NCBI RefSeq assembly: GCF_040676675.1
Contig: NZ_JBFAPK010000030.1
Span: 1-64,000, forward strand
DNA: 64,000 nucleotides
Origin: JBFAPK01 sp040676675
Lineage (GTDB): Bacteria; Actinomycetota; Actinomycetes; Mycobacteriales; Micromonosporaceae
Direction of reading: 5' to 3'
Position numbers and translations under genes: made by a program. Positions 35,497 through 43,723 of the stretch are shown piece after piece (the stretch's first letter is position 1; each line of letters begins with the position of its first letter). Under the pieces are notes generated by a model, which searched no databases, was not told where the DNA came from, and saw only the letters and a list, made by a program, of their open reading frames with translations.

Positions 35497-36093
35497 TCAG
35501 GATGGCTGACGTGCGGCGTGGGTCCGGATGAGTTCCTCGACGCCACGGAGGAAGGTCTCGCAGATCAACGCCGGGTCGAAGAGGCAGCCGGCCGCCATGG
35601 CGCCGTCGCGGAGCATGACGAAGTGCTGCGCGGCGGACTCGGCCTCGGTCCTCTCGATGCTCGCGAGCAAGGTGTTGACCGTGTCGAGGAACCACCGCCG
35701 GTGCGCGAGGACGGCCTGGTGCACCGGGTGGTCGGGATCGGGGTACTCGGCCACGGCGTTCAGGAAGGCACAGCCGCGGAAGCCGGCGGACCGGATGCTC
35801 CCGGCAATCGACTCGGCGATGGCCCGGAGCGTGTCGGGCGCCGGTAGGCCGGCCGTGATGGCCGTCTCGACCTGCTCGCGGATGGCCCGGTCGGCCGCCT
35901 GCAGATAGGCGAGAACCAGATCCTCCTTGCCCGGGAAGTGCCGGTAGAAGGTGGCCCGGGTCACTTTCGCCTCGGCGATGATCCGGTCGACGCCGACCGA
36001 GTGGATGCCCTCCCCGTAGAAGATCCTGGCCGCCGTGTCGAGGAGCCGCTGTCGCGCCTCGGACGGCCGGGTCTCGGTCTCGGTACGTGCCAT
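35497..36093 (-). CDS. TetR-family repressor
   Basis: A 198-residue regulator with N-terminal HTH (SVGVDRIIAEAKVTRATFYRHFPGKEDLVLAYL) and a ligand domain containing GFRGCAFLNAVAEYPDPDHPVH, as in TetR_C regulators of drug and redox genes. ATG 36093 lacks a ribosome binding site. Two repeats of GACAGAACGTTCG lie between it and the divergent DUF308 gene, so it probably controls both directions. Confidence 0.9.
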   Translation of the reverse strand: MARTETETRPSEARQRLLDTAARIFYGEGIHSVGVDRIIAEAKVTRATFYRHFPGKEDLVLAYLQAADRAIREQVETAITAGLPAPDTLRAIAESIAGSIRSAGFRGCAFLNAVAEYPDPDHPVHQAVLAHRRWFLDTVNTLLASIERTEAESAAQHFVMLRDGAMAAGCLFDPALICETFLRGVEELIRTHAARQPS

Positions 36094-36107
36094 GGGCCCA
36101 TAGTAGT

Positions 36108-36177
36108 GACAGAACGTTCGGTCTTGACAGGTCGGCGCGGACTCGTCATTCTTGGCAAGACAGAACGTTCGTTCTAC
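36108..36177. promoter_or_regulatory. Doubled operator between divergent genes
   Basis: GACAGAACGTTCGGTCTTG at 36108-36126 and GACAGAACGTTCGTTCTAC at 36159-36177 share the 13-base GACAGAACGTTCG, and the second contains the perfect palindrome AGAACG-TTCGTTCT in part. They lie 51 bases apart, about five helical turns, in a TetR divergent promoter. Confidence 0.8.
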
Positions 36178-36249
36178 TTGATGGCAGTCCTGAGCGCGGC
36201 GCCCGTTGCGTCGCGGTTTCCCCCCTCGGTCGCCACCGGAAGGATCACC

Positions 36250-36807
36250 ATGACCACCGTCACCGCCCCCGGCATCTCGACGACGGCGTCCGCACTGCGG
36301 CGGCTGTACTTCGTCCGGTTCGGGTTCGCCATCGTCTGGGCCCTCGTGATGTTCCCGCTCGCCAAACACCTCGATCCGCTCACCACCACGCTGCTCGTGC
36401 TATACCCGCTGTTCGACGTGGCCGCCGCCATCGTCGACGCCCGCGCGTCGCGCGCCACCGGGTCGCCCACCCTGCTGTACGTGAACGTCGCGGTCAGCCT
36501 GCTCGCCGCGGTCGGCCTGGCCGTCGCCGGCGCGTCCGGCGTACCGGCGGTGCTGCGCGTGTGGGGTGCCTGGGCGGTCGTGGCCGGGCTGGTTCAGCTG
36601 GTCGTGGCGGTCACCCGGCGCCGGATGGGTGGCCAGTGGCCGATGATCATCAGCGGCGGGATCTCGGTACTCGCCGGCGGGTCGTTCATCGCCGGTGCCT
36701 CGGCGGACCACCCGGTGCTGACCAACGCGATCGGCTACGCGATCCCCGGCGCCATCTTCTTCCTCATCTCGGCCATCCGTCTCGGCCGCGCCGCCAAGGC
36801 GAACTGA
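36250..36807 (+). CDS. DUF308/HdeD-like membrane protein
   Basis: A 185-residue protein with about six hydrophobic segments in a short repeat arrangement typical of HdeD-like DUF308 proteins. ATG 36250 follows GGAAGGATCACC. It overlaps the next gene's leader (1 base between stop and ATG), so it is cotranscribed with the reductase under the divergent TetR. Function unknown. Confidence 0.85.
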   Translation: MTTVTAPGISTTASALRRLYFVRFGFAIVWALVMFPLAKHLDPLTTTLLVLYPLFDVAAAIVDARASRATGSPTLLYVNVAVSLLAAVGLAVAGASGVPAVLRVWGAWAVVAGLVQLVVAVTRRRMGGQWPMIISGGISVLAGGSFIAGASADHPVLTNAIGYAIPGAIFFLISAIRLGRAAKAN

Positions 36808-36808
36808 C

Positions 36809-38251
36809 ATGGAGAACGCCACGTACGACGTCGTCGTCATCGGCGCGGGGCCGGTCGGGGAGAACGTCGCCGATCGGGTCGTGCGGGGCGGCCTGACCGC
36901 CGCCGTCGTCGAACGGGAACTGGTCGGTGGTGAGTGCTCGTACTGGGCCTGCATGCCGACCAAGGCGTTGCTGCGCAGCGCGACCGCGCTCCGGGCGGCA
37001 CGCCGGCTGCCCGGAGCGCGGGAGGCGGTGACGGGCGACCTGGACGCGGCAGCCGTGCTGCGCCGCCGCGACTCCTTCGCCTCGAACTGGTCCGACGACG
37101 GGCAGGTGTCCTGGCTCGACTCGGCCAGGATCGCCCTGTACCGCGGCCAGGGCCGGATCAGCTCCGAGCGGGTCGTCGAGGTCTGGACCGGCGGGGACTT
37201 CCCGACGGTCTCGCTCACCGCTCGGCATGCGGTCGTCGTCGCGACCGGCAGCGGCGCACTGATTCCGGACGTCACCGGTATCCACGAGGTGGCGCCCTGG
37301 ACCAGCCGGGAGGCCGCCGCCGCGACCGAGATTCCCGGTCGGCTCGCCGTCATCGGTGGTGGCGTGGTGGCGTCGGAGATGGCGACCGCGTTCGCGAGCC
37401 TCGGATCCGAGGTGACGGTGCTGGCCCGCGACGGTGTGCTGCCGCGGGCGGAGCCGTTCGTCGGCGAGCGGGTCACGCGGTCGTTGCGGGCGGCCGGCGT
37501 GTCCGTACGCCTCGGTGCCGAGGCGGCGTCGGTGAGCCGGGACGGCGACGGCACGCTGCACGTCACGCTCACCGACGGCGGGCGGATCGAGGCCGACGAA
37601 CTCCTGGTCGCGACCGGCCGTACGCCGAACACGCAGGACATCGGCCTCGACCGGGTCGGCCTGAGGCCCGGTACCTGGCTCGCGGTCGACGACACGCTGC
37701 GGGTCGTCGACGACGACGGGGCGCTGGTCGGCGCCGGATGGCTGTACGCCGCCGGTGACGTCAACCGGCGCGCCCTCCTGACCCACCAGGGCAAGTACCA
37801 GGCTCGCGCGGTGGGTGACGTGATCGTGGCGCGGGCCAGGGGCGAGGCGGTCGACGACCGCCCGTGGGGCCGGCACGTCGCCACCGCCGACGAGCGTGCC
37901 GTGCCGCAGGTCGTCTTCACCGACCCGGAGGTCGCGTCGGTGGGGCTGACCGCGGCCGCCGCCGAGGCCGCCGGGCTGCGGACCCGGGTCGTCGACTACG
38001 ACCTGGGCGCCGTCGCGGGATCCGCCCTGCACGCCGACGGATACCAGGGGCACGCCCGGATGGTCGTCGACGAGGACCGGAAGGTGATCGTCGGTCTTAC
38101 GCTCGTCGGTCCGGACGTCGCGGAACTGCTGCACGCGGCGACGATCGCGGTCGTCGGCGAGGTCCCGCTGGATCGGTTGTGGCACGCCGTTCCCGCGTAC
38201 CCGACGGTCAGCGAGGTCTGGCTGCGCCTGCTGGAGGCGTACGGCCGCTGA
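36809..38251 (+). CDS. Flavin-dependent disulfide oxidoreductase (Lpd/MerA-like)
   Basis: A 480-residue FAD enzyme of the class I pyridine nucleotide disulfide family. GAGPVGENVADRVVRGG binds FAD; GGECSYWACMPTK has the redox pair Cys43/Cys48; VIGGGVVASEMATAFASLG binds NAD(P)H. It ends with a dimerisation domain (WHAVPAYPTVSEVWLRLLEAYG), where the His is the usual active-site base. The substrate disulfide is not evident; no mercury-binding cysteines are seen. TetR-regulated with DUF308. Confidence 0.9.
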   Translation: MENATYDVVVIGAGPVGENVADRVVRGGLTAAVVERELVGGECSYWACMPTKALLRSATALRAARRLPGAREAVTGDLDAAAVLRRRDSFASNWSDDGQVSWLDSARIALYRGQGRISSERVVEVWTGGDFPTVSLTARHAVVVATGSGALIPDVTGIHEVAPWTSREAAAATEIPGRLAVIGGGVVASEMATAFASLGSEVTVLARDGVLPRAEPFVGERVTRSLRAAGVSVRLGAEAASVSRDGDGTLHVTLTDGGRIEADELLVATGRTPNTQDIGLDRVGLRPGTWLAVDDTLRVVDDDGALVGAGWLYAAGDVNRRALLTHQGKYQARAVGDVIVARARGEAVDDRPWGRHVATADERAVPQVVFTDPEVASVGLTAAAAEAAGLRTRVVDYDLGAVAGSALHADGYQGHARMVVDEDRKVIVGLTLVGPDVAELLHAATIAVVGEVPLDRLWHAVPAYPTVSEVWLRLLEAYGR

Positions 38252-38464
38252 GCGCGAGCCGGGTACCGCTCGACCGGTCGCGGTACGTGGTGGCACGAGG
38301 CGCGAACGAAGCGGCCATATCGCACAGAAGGCGCTTTTCTGCAATTTACCGCTATTTTGGTCTGCCTTCTGTTCAACTGGCAGAGCGGTGGCGCTCCCCA
38401 TCTCGAAGGCCCGACGTCTGGCGGACGGGCGGACGGGGCGCCCGGTTCACGGCGGGAGGAGAGA

Positions 38465-39649
38465 ATGCGCGGAAGGGCGCGGCCCGGCCTGATCAGGGAC
38501 TTCAACGAGTCGAAGCCGGTCACCTACGTCGAGCTCTTCTTCGATCTGGTGTACGTCTTCACGATCTTCCGCCTCTCGCAGACCCTGCTCACCCGGCTCA
38601 ACTGGGTCGGGTTGTTCGAGACGGCGGTCCTGCTGCTGACCGTCTGGTGGGTCTGGGCCTACACCAACCTGCTCACCGACACTCTCGACGCGCGGCTGAT
38701 CCGGCTGCAACTGCTGGTCATCTTCACCGCGTTCGGCAGCCTGCTGCTCGCGACCGCGATACCCGAGGCGTTCGAACAGCGCGGGCTGCTCTTCGCGATC
38801 GCGTACCTGGCGATCAACCTGGGACGCAGCGTGGTGCTCGCGATCGCCCTGCGCCGACACATAGTCGGACTGCGGCCCCGACGGGCGGCGCTGTGGTTCC
38901 TCATCTCGGGCGTGCCGTGGCTCGTCGGCGCCGAGGTCGACGGGACGCCCCGGCTGGTGCTCTGGGGCATCGCCATTTTGATCGACTACCTGACGGCGGA
39001 GGTCGGGTGGCCGGCGCCGCGGATCGGGCGTACCGCTCCGAACGAGTGGAACCTCGCGAGCGAGCACTTCGCCGAGCGGTACCGGCAGTTCGTGATCGTC
39101 GCGCTTGGCCAGACCATCGCGTCGACCGGCGCGGCGTTCCACGCCAGCGACTTCACGCTGCACCAGGGCTCGGCGTTCACGGTGTCGTTCCTCATCACGG
39201 TGCTGCTCTACTGGATCTACTTCCACCGCACCCGGGAGAAGCTCGGGCCGACCTTCTCGGGCGCCCGGGAGCCGTCGATCCGGGCCAGGGAGGCGGGCTT
39301 CGCCCATCTGCTGATGGTGGCCGGCGTCGTCGGCATCACCGTCAGCGACGAACTGGTGATCAGGGGCGCCGCGCACCGGGTCGGGGCGTACGGGGCCGCC
39401 GTCTCCCTCGGCGGGGCGGTGCTCTTCATCCTCGGACACGCGCTGCTCGGGCGACACGTCTTCATCGACGTGGCGACTCCCCGGCTGATCGGGGCGGGGG
39501 TCCTCCTCCTCGCGTCGCCGCTGCTGGTCGGGCTGCCCATGCTCGCCGTCTCCGGGGCGGTCGCCGTGGTGCTGGCCGGCATCGTGATCTGGGACCTGCT
39601 GCGCACGGGCGAGGACCTGGGCGAGCAGACGGTGACGCATCGGCTCTGA
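38465..39649 (+). CDS. Low temperature requirement protein A (LtrA)-like membrane protein
   Basis: A 394-residue protein with about ten to eleven hydrophobic segments. The family signature TYVELFFDLVYVFTIFRLS lies at the N-terminus and a His/Glu loop (FAERYRQFVIVALGQTIASTG) in the middle. ATG 38465 follows GGAGGAG. Function of the family is not established. Confidence 0.88.
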   Translation: MRGRARPGLIRDFNESKPVTYVELFFDLVYVFTIFRLSQTLLTRLNWVGLFETAVLLLTVWWVWAYTNLLTDTLDARLIRLQLLVIFTAFGSLLLATAIPEAFEQRGLLFAIAYLAINLGRSVVLAIALRRHIVGLRPRRAALWFLISGVPWLVGAEVDGTPRLVLWGIAILIDYLTAEVGWPAPRIGRTAPNEWNLASEHFAERYRQFVIVALGQTIASTGAAFHASDFTLHQGSAFTVSFLITVLLYWIYFHRTREKLGPTFSGAREPSIRAREAGFAHLLMVAGVVGITVSDELVIRGAAHRVGAYGAAVSLGGAVLFILGHALLGRHVFIDVATPRLIGAGVLLLASPLLVGLPMLAVSGAVAVVLAGIVIWDLLRTGEDLGEQTVTHRL

Positions 39650-39663
39650 ACCGCCGTGCCGGC

Positions 39664-39735
39664 GCCACAACCCGGGTCGGCACCGCAACCAGGTCGACGC
39701 CGCAACCCGGTCGGCGCCCGGCCCGGGTCGACGCG
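39664..39735. repeat. Imperfect direct repeats after the LtrA gene
   Basis: Four degenerate copies of a unit of about 18 bases (AACCCGGTCGGC-type) follow the LtrA stop and mark the left border of the cluster that follows. Confidence 0.55.
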
Positions 39736-39956
39736 GACCGGGATGCGGGTCGTGACCGCCTCGGAAGGTCCTTGACCAACATTCCCCGGGCCCCTCACGT
39801 AGCCTTCGCCTGAAGCTCATCTCGCAGCTACCATGGTTCAGGAGATAGCCGGCTGATCCTGGGAATGTATGCCAGAAACCGGCCTTCGAGGTAAGTTCCC
39901 GCTTCTGATGGAGCGGTGGCTACGCCGCGCCAAATTTTCGGCAGATATTCGTGCCG
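39736..39956. other. Intergenic border of the natural-product cluster
   Basis: With the preceding repeats this makes a 307-base gap. GC content drops here and long non-coding AT-richer stretches begin (near 39930-39990). No gene is seen. Confidence 0.45.
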
Positions 39957-39971
39957 TTATCTTCGTAACGG
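39954..39971 (-). terminator. Inverted repeat overlapping the transferase stop
   Basis: CCGTTATCTTCGTAACGG contains a perfect 6-bp stem with a 6-base loop across the minus-strand stop codon, a weak terminator candidate for the operon. Confidence 0.35.
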
Positions 39972-40727
39972 TTGTTCCAAAAGCCACTGCAGCGGCCTCT
40001 GTTCTTCCGGTAGGCTGACTTTCAGCCGGTTCTGGCCTCGAACAAGTCCGACGAATTCCTGCCGGGCCATAACTCGGCCACCCACGTCGGCGCCGTGCCG
40101 CGACGGCCACTGCAGGTCGATGACGTCCACTCCGCAGGTTTGCGCGCGCAATGCAATATCGACCATCGCGATCTTTGACGCCTCGGGTCTGGCTTGAAAA
40201 TGTGAATCGACGGATAGGGTCGAGCCGAATGCAAGACCGAATGCGCCCCCGACAAGTTCGCCATCATCCCAGATCTCAAGGCTGTAGGCCCAGCCATCGC
40301 GGTGCAGGCCAAGCAGGGCATCCAAAAAGTCGTCCGTGAGCCATCGAGGCTCGCGGCCAGCGCGGCATGCCTCGGCTACCTGGCGGAACGCTGTGTTGAC
40401 CGTGCTGACCCAGCGGCCACGCCGTATCATCGCCCGCTGCTTTTTCCGGGTCCTGGCCTCACCGGCTGGTATGACGAATCGAGGATCAGGGCACCACCAG
40501 CTCAAGGAGAATGGGTCTGCTGTTCCGCCTAACCCGGCTATCGTCCCGGCCAGGAGATCGTTTTCATGAAGGAGCCGCAATATGTGGCGTTGGATGGGCG
40601 CTGCGGGCATGGCGAACAACCCCGCCTGGGCAGCAGACAGCAATGAGCTGCTGTCGAGCTGCCCGCCGAAGGCCACCGGCTGGTCCGCGGACGCCGGATG
40701 AAGCGTGATTTCTTCCCAATCTGTCAC
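39957..40727 (-). CDS. Leucyl/phenylalanyl-tRNA-protein transferase homologue (Aat-like)
   Basis: A 256-residue enzyme of the Aat family, which moves an amino acid from aminoacyl-tRNA to an amine. Visible blocks are PVAFGGQLDSSSLLSAAQAGLF, WWCPDPRFVIP, EIWDDGELVGGAFGLAFG and VIDLQW; Asp204 and Gln206 of that last block match the catalytic pair of E. coli Aat. A region of about 35 residues (40-75) is inserted between GLF and WWCPDPR. GTG 40727 has GGAGG upstream; a longer frame from TTG 40937 has poor support. Its place in a PhzE/NRPS cluster suggests a biosynthetic rather than N-degron role. Confidence 0.83.
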   Translation of the reverse strand: MTDWEEITLHPASADQPVAFGGQLDSSSLLSAAQAGLFAMPAAPIQRHILRLLHENDLLAGTIAGLGGTADPFSLSWWCPDPRFVIPAGEARTRKKQRAMIRRGRWVSTVNTAFRQVAEACRAGREPRWLTDDFLDALLGLHRDGWAYSLEIWDDGELVGGAFGLAFGSTLSVDSHFQARPEASKIAMVDIALRAQTCGVDVIDLQWPSRHGADVGGRVMARQEFVGLVRGQNRLKVSLPEEQRPLQWLLEQPLRR

Positions 40728-40933
40728 TCCCGCCTCCGCAGGCTCGTGGCTCAAGACATGAACAAGCGGTACGCGCCATCCAGATGCGTCAACCGAGACC
40801 GTACCGGGTTGGTACCCCGGCAGCCCACGCAGACCGCGCCCCGAGACCGAACCTGAGGTCGGGCCGTACTGCGACGGCAAGGGCGCCCTTGTGCTGCCGT
40901 TTGTCGCCTCGCGCAGCCTTCGCGTCCCTCCCC

Positions 40934-42844
40934 TCAAACGGCTCCGGGGACGTGTACTCGGACATGAAGCACTTCCATTATCGCGTCGGCAATAATTCGC
41001 GGGCCGTCGACGGTGAGGACCGACTCGGCGTGGAACTGCATGGATGCGAAGGACGGGCCACGCAGCGCGTGTACTTCGCCCGTTTGTTGGTCCCGGCTGA
41101 TTTGGATCAGCCCGACCCCTTCGACATCGCGCCTGTCTGTGGCAGAGTGCGCGGCAAACGTGTTGTAAAAGCCCACCCTCTCACGCTGACCGAATAAGTC
41201 GATCTCCCGCTGAACACCTTGATTGGGAGCGTGCCGCCGAACCAGGTCGAACCCCAGCCGCCGACTCAGCACCTGATGGCTCAGACACACCGCCAGCAAC
41301 GGGCGAGATGAGGCCAGGGCCTCGTCGAGCGCGCTCGCCAAGTGTGCGATCTTGGGGTGATTGGCTGCCCGTGGGTCGCCAGGACCGGGCCCCAGCACGA
41401 GGAGATCCGCTCCGGCCGGGTCGTAGTGCTCGTCAAAGCGGCGGATCATGACCACGAGGCCGAGCGCTTGCAACTGCTGGGCCAACATCGTGGTGAAGGT
41501 GTCCTCCGCGTCGACCACCAGCGCGGTAAGCCCGTCCAGCGCGGCGACCGTCGATGTACGGTTGTCGCGCTCCCGGAGCCAGAAGTCCGCGATGCCGTGA
41601 TTGCGCCGGCGAAGTGCCGCCTGCACTCCGGGATCTGCGGCAAACCGTCCATCCTCACCGGTCCGCATGGCGGCCAGCAGCGCGGCCGCCTTGGCGGCGG
41701 TCTCCGCGACCTCGGCTTGCGGGTCCGAATGACGCACAAGCGTGGCGCCGACTGGAATGGTCAGCTCGCCGTCGAGGCCGATGTCGGCCGTGCGAATGAG
41801 GATCGCGGAGTCGAGCGACTGCTCGCCGTTCGCGTTTCGGCCGATCAGCGCGGCAATCCCGCTGTAGTAACCACGCCCGTCCCGCTCGTAACGGTCGATG
41901 ACCCGCGCCGCGCTCTCCACCGGGCTGCCCATAACCGTCGGGGCGAACATGGTCTCCCGGAGGATTTCCCGGGCATCAAGGTTGGTCCTCCCCTCGATGA
42001 AGTACTCGGTGTGGGCGAGCCGCGCCATCTCCTTTAGGTACGGTCCCACGACGCGTCCGCCAGCATTGCACACGCGCCCCATCATCTTGAGTTCCTCGTC
42101 GAGTACCATGTAGAGCTCGTCGGTTTCCTTGGCGTCGGCGAGAAAGTCCAGCACCCCGCGCAGCGTGGGACCCCCGGCCGGGTAGCGGTACGTTCCACTG
42201 ATCGGGTTCATGACCGCGGTGCCACCCGCAAGCGTGATGTGCCGTTCGGGGGTGGCTCCCAACAGCGTGCGAGCGCCGGTATGAATCAGGAAAGTCCAAT
42301 AGGTGCCGTGCTCGCGTTCGATGAGCCGCCGGAGGAAGAACAGCGCGTTGGCCGTGGTGAAGTCGGTAATCTCCGCTCGGTAGGAGCGCTTGATGACAAA
42401 GTTCGCGCCCTCGCCGGCTCCGATCTCGTCGTGGACCACTCGCTTGACCACCTCGGCGTAGCCGGCATCGTCGGGCTCGAAGCGTCCGCCTACGAGCTTG
42501 GCCGGGGCGTGTGGTATCCGCGCGAGGACGTCAGCCAGCGGCATCGTCGCCTGCTCCGTGATGGTGATCGCCACCAGCGGGGTGTTGTCGTCCTTCGCAG
42601 CGAACCCCCGCTCGCTGAGCTGCCGGTACGGGACCAGCGCCAACACGTCATGGCCGGCGCCTCGGCCGGCTCGCGGACGATTCGTCACGGGTATGTCTGC
42701 CAGCGACCCGTGCTCCGTGACCTCGCCAATCATTACGTCCAGGACGTCACGCCCCGCGCTTTCCGGGCGGTACAACAACGCGAACGCGGGTGCGTGCCCG
42801 GCCAGCACTCGGTCGAGCAGATCGTTGCTGGCACTCGCCGTCAT
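40934..42844 (-). CDS. PhzE-like 2-amino-2-deoxyisochorismate synthase
   Basis: A 636-residue fusion of chorismate-binding and glutamine amidotransferase domains. The first has MNPISGTYRYPAGG (214-218 PISGT, no lysine nucleophile as in PabB), ETDELYMVLDEELKMMGRVC and GRGYYSGIAALIG. The second has VLGPGPGDP, nucleophile Cys520 in AVCLSHQ, His605 and Glu607 in QFHAES. Glutamine-derived ammonia should be added at C2 of chorismate, giving ADIC (or anthranilate). ATG 42844 overlaps the upstream gene stop (ATGA), so translation is coupled. Confidence 0.88.
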   Translation of the reverse strand: MTASASNDLLDRVLAGHAPAFALLYRPESAGRDVLDVMIGEVTEHGSLADIPVTNRPRAGRGAGHDVLALVPYRQLSERGFAAKDDNTPLVAITITEQATMPLADVLARIPHAPAKLVGGRFEPDDAGYAEVVKRVVHDEIGAGEGANFVIKRSYRAEITDFTTANALFFLRRLIEREHGTYWTFLIHTGARTLLGATPERHITLAGGTAVMNPISGTYRYPAGGPTLRGVLDFLADAKETDELYMVLDEELKMMGRVCNAGGRVVGPYLKEMARLAHTEYFIEGRTNLDAREILRETMFAPTVMGSPVESAARVIDRYERDGRGYYSGIAALIGRNANGEQSLDSAILIRTADIGLDGELTIPVGATLVRHSDPQAEVAETAAKAAALLAAMRTGEDGRFAADPGVQAALRRRNHGIADFWLRERDNRTSTVAALDGLTALVVDAEDTFTTMLAQQLQALGLVVMIRRFDEHYDPAGADLLVLGPGPGDPRAANHPKIAHLASALDEALASSRPLLAVCLSHQVLSRRLGFDLVRRHAPNQGVQREIDLFGQRERVGFYNTFAAHSATDRRDVEGVGLIQISRDQQTGEVHALRGPSFASMQFHAESVLTVDGPRIIADAIMEVLHVRVHVPGAV

Positions 42845-43242
42845 CGCCGCACCTGCCTGGTGACGATTCCCCGCGGCCAGGACCCCGTGGCGCGGCCGAC
42901 GGCCAACCGGTGCTCGGGTGCCGGGAAGTCGCCCAGCGCGTCGGCGACGAACGGTTGGATGTCGTTGGAGAGCGTGCCCAACGCGGTGACAAGCACGCCG
43001 ACCTGCCCGCGCGGACCGCATTGGACGGGCTGATTGCGGTCGGCGGCCCGTATACGCGGCAAGAGGGTCGAGCCGTGGAAGACGCGGTGGCGCCACCTTG
43101 TGAACACCCCGTCGTCTGGGTGGGCTTCTAACTCGGCGATGACACGCTGCATGGGCGGCGCCCGGTCCACCGACGCGACCCGGGGAACGAGGCTGTCGGT
43201 GCTGAGAACTGCATGCGATGCGACGGCGGGAACGCCAGCCAT
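42841..43242 (-). CDS. Degenerate PhzD-like isochorismatase
   Basis: A 133-residue protein in the position of phzD, with an excellent ribosome binding site (AAAGGAGA) before ATG 43242. The C-terminal half aligns with isochorismatases: HPDDGVFTRWRHRVFHGSTLLPRIRAADRNQPVQCG, then VGVLVTAL and NDIQPFVADALGDF. The N-terminal part with the catalytic Asp (VHDMQ) is missing, about 70 residues short. Arg49 stands where Lys is expected, and PRGQ replaces the VYAH turn. It should not hydrolyse ADIC. It may be a relic, or a repurposed scaffold kept because its start is coupled to the synthase. Confidence 0.75.
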   Translation of the reverse strand: MAGVPAVASHAVLSTDSLVPRVASVDRAPPMQRVIAELEAHPDDGVFTRWRHRVFHGSTLLPRIRAADRNQPVQCGPRGQVGVLVTALGTLSNDIQPFVADALGDFPAPEHRLAVGRATGSWPRGIVTRQVRR

Positions 43243-43414
43243 CGAGGTTCTCCTTTCGCCGCAGTGCCTGGTGCGGTGGAGCGGGTGTAACGCTGGGAGG
43301 CTGGTGTTGGAATTCGTTTCAGGACGACTGATCTGGCTCCATGGAAGGGCTGGCGGGCTCGGACGCAGGCAGAGCGCCGGGGACGCTGCTCCACTGCAGT
43401 GCCAGGCCTCGTCG

Positions 43415-43723
43415 CTAGTGCTCCAGCAGCCGGTTGTAGTACGGGGCGGGCATCGCGGCGCCGCACGACACCAATGTGTAGCCGCGCAGGCTGTCATGGG
43501 TCTGCAAAGCGCGCCGAATTATCGTCTGTGCCGCGAGTTCGCTGCTTTCCAGGGACGGCGCCAACAGGAGCAGGCCGAGGACCGGACCCGGGCTGGCATC
43601 GGCGTGCACCACGACGTGCTGGAGTCCGTCCTCCGGCTGTGCGCTTTGCATGACCAGCGCGGCCGTGTCGGGCGGCAGCGCTGCGTGGCCGTCGCCGGAA
43701 AGTAGCGCGTGGATGAGGTACAT
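43415..43723 (-). CDS. Small hypothetical protein
   Basis: A 102-residue protein (ATG 43723 assumed; frames from 43801 or 43813 add 26-30 residues with no better ribosome binding site). MYLIHALLSGDG, PEDGLQHVVVHADASPGPVLGLLLLAPSLE and helical QTIIRRALQTHDSL suggest a compact alpha/beta protein, reminiscent of short conserved actinobacterial proteins. Function unknown. Upstream of the PhzD-like gene on the same strand with about 170 bases between, so possibly the first gene of that operon. Confidence 0.6.
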   Translation of the reverse strand: MYLIHALLSGDGHAALPPDTAALVMQSAQPEDGLQHVVVHADASPGPVLGLLLLAPSLESSELAAQTIIRRALQTHDSLRGYTLVSCGAAMPAPYYNRLLEH

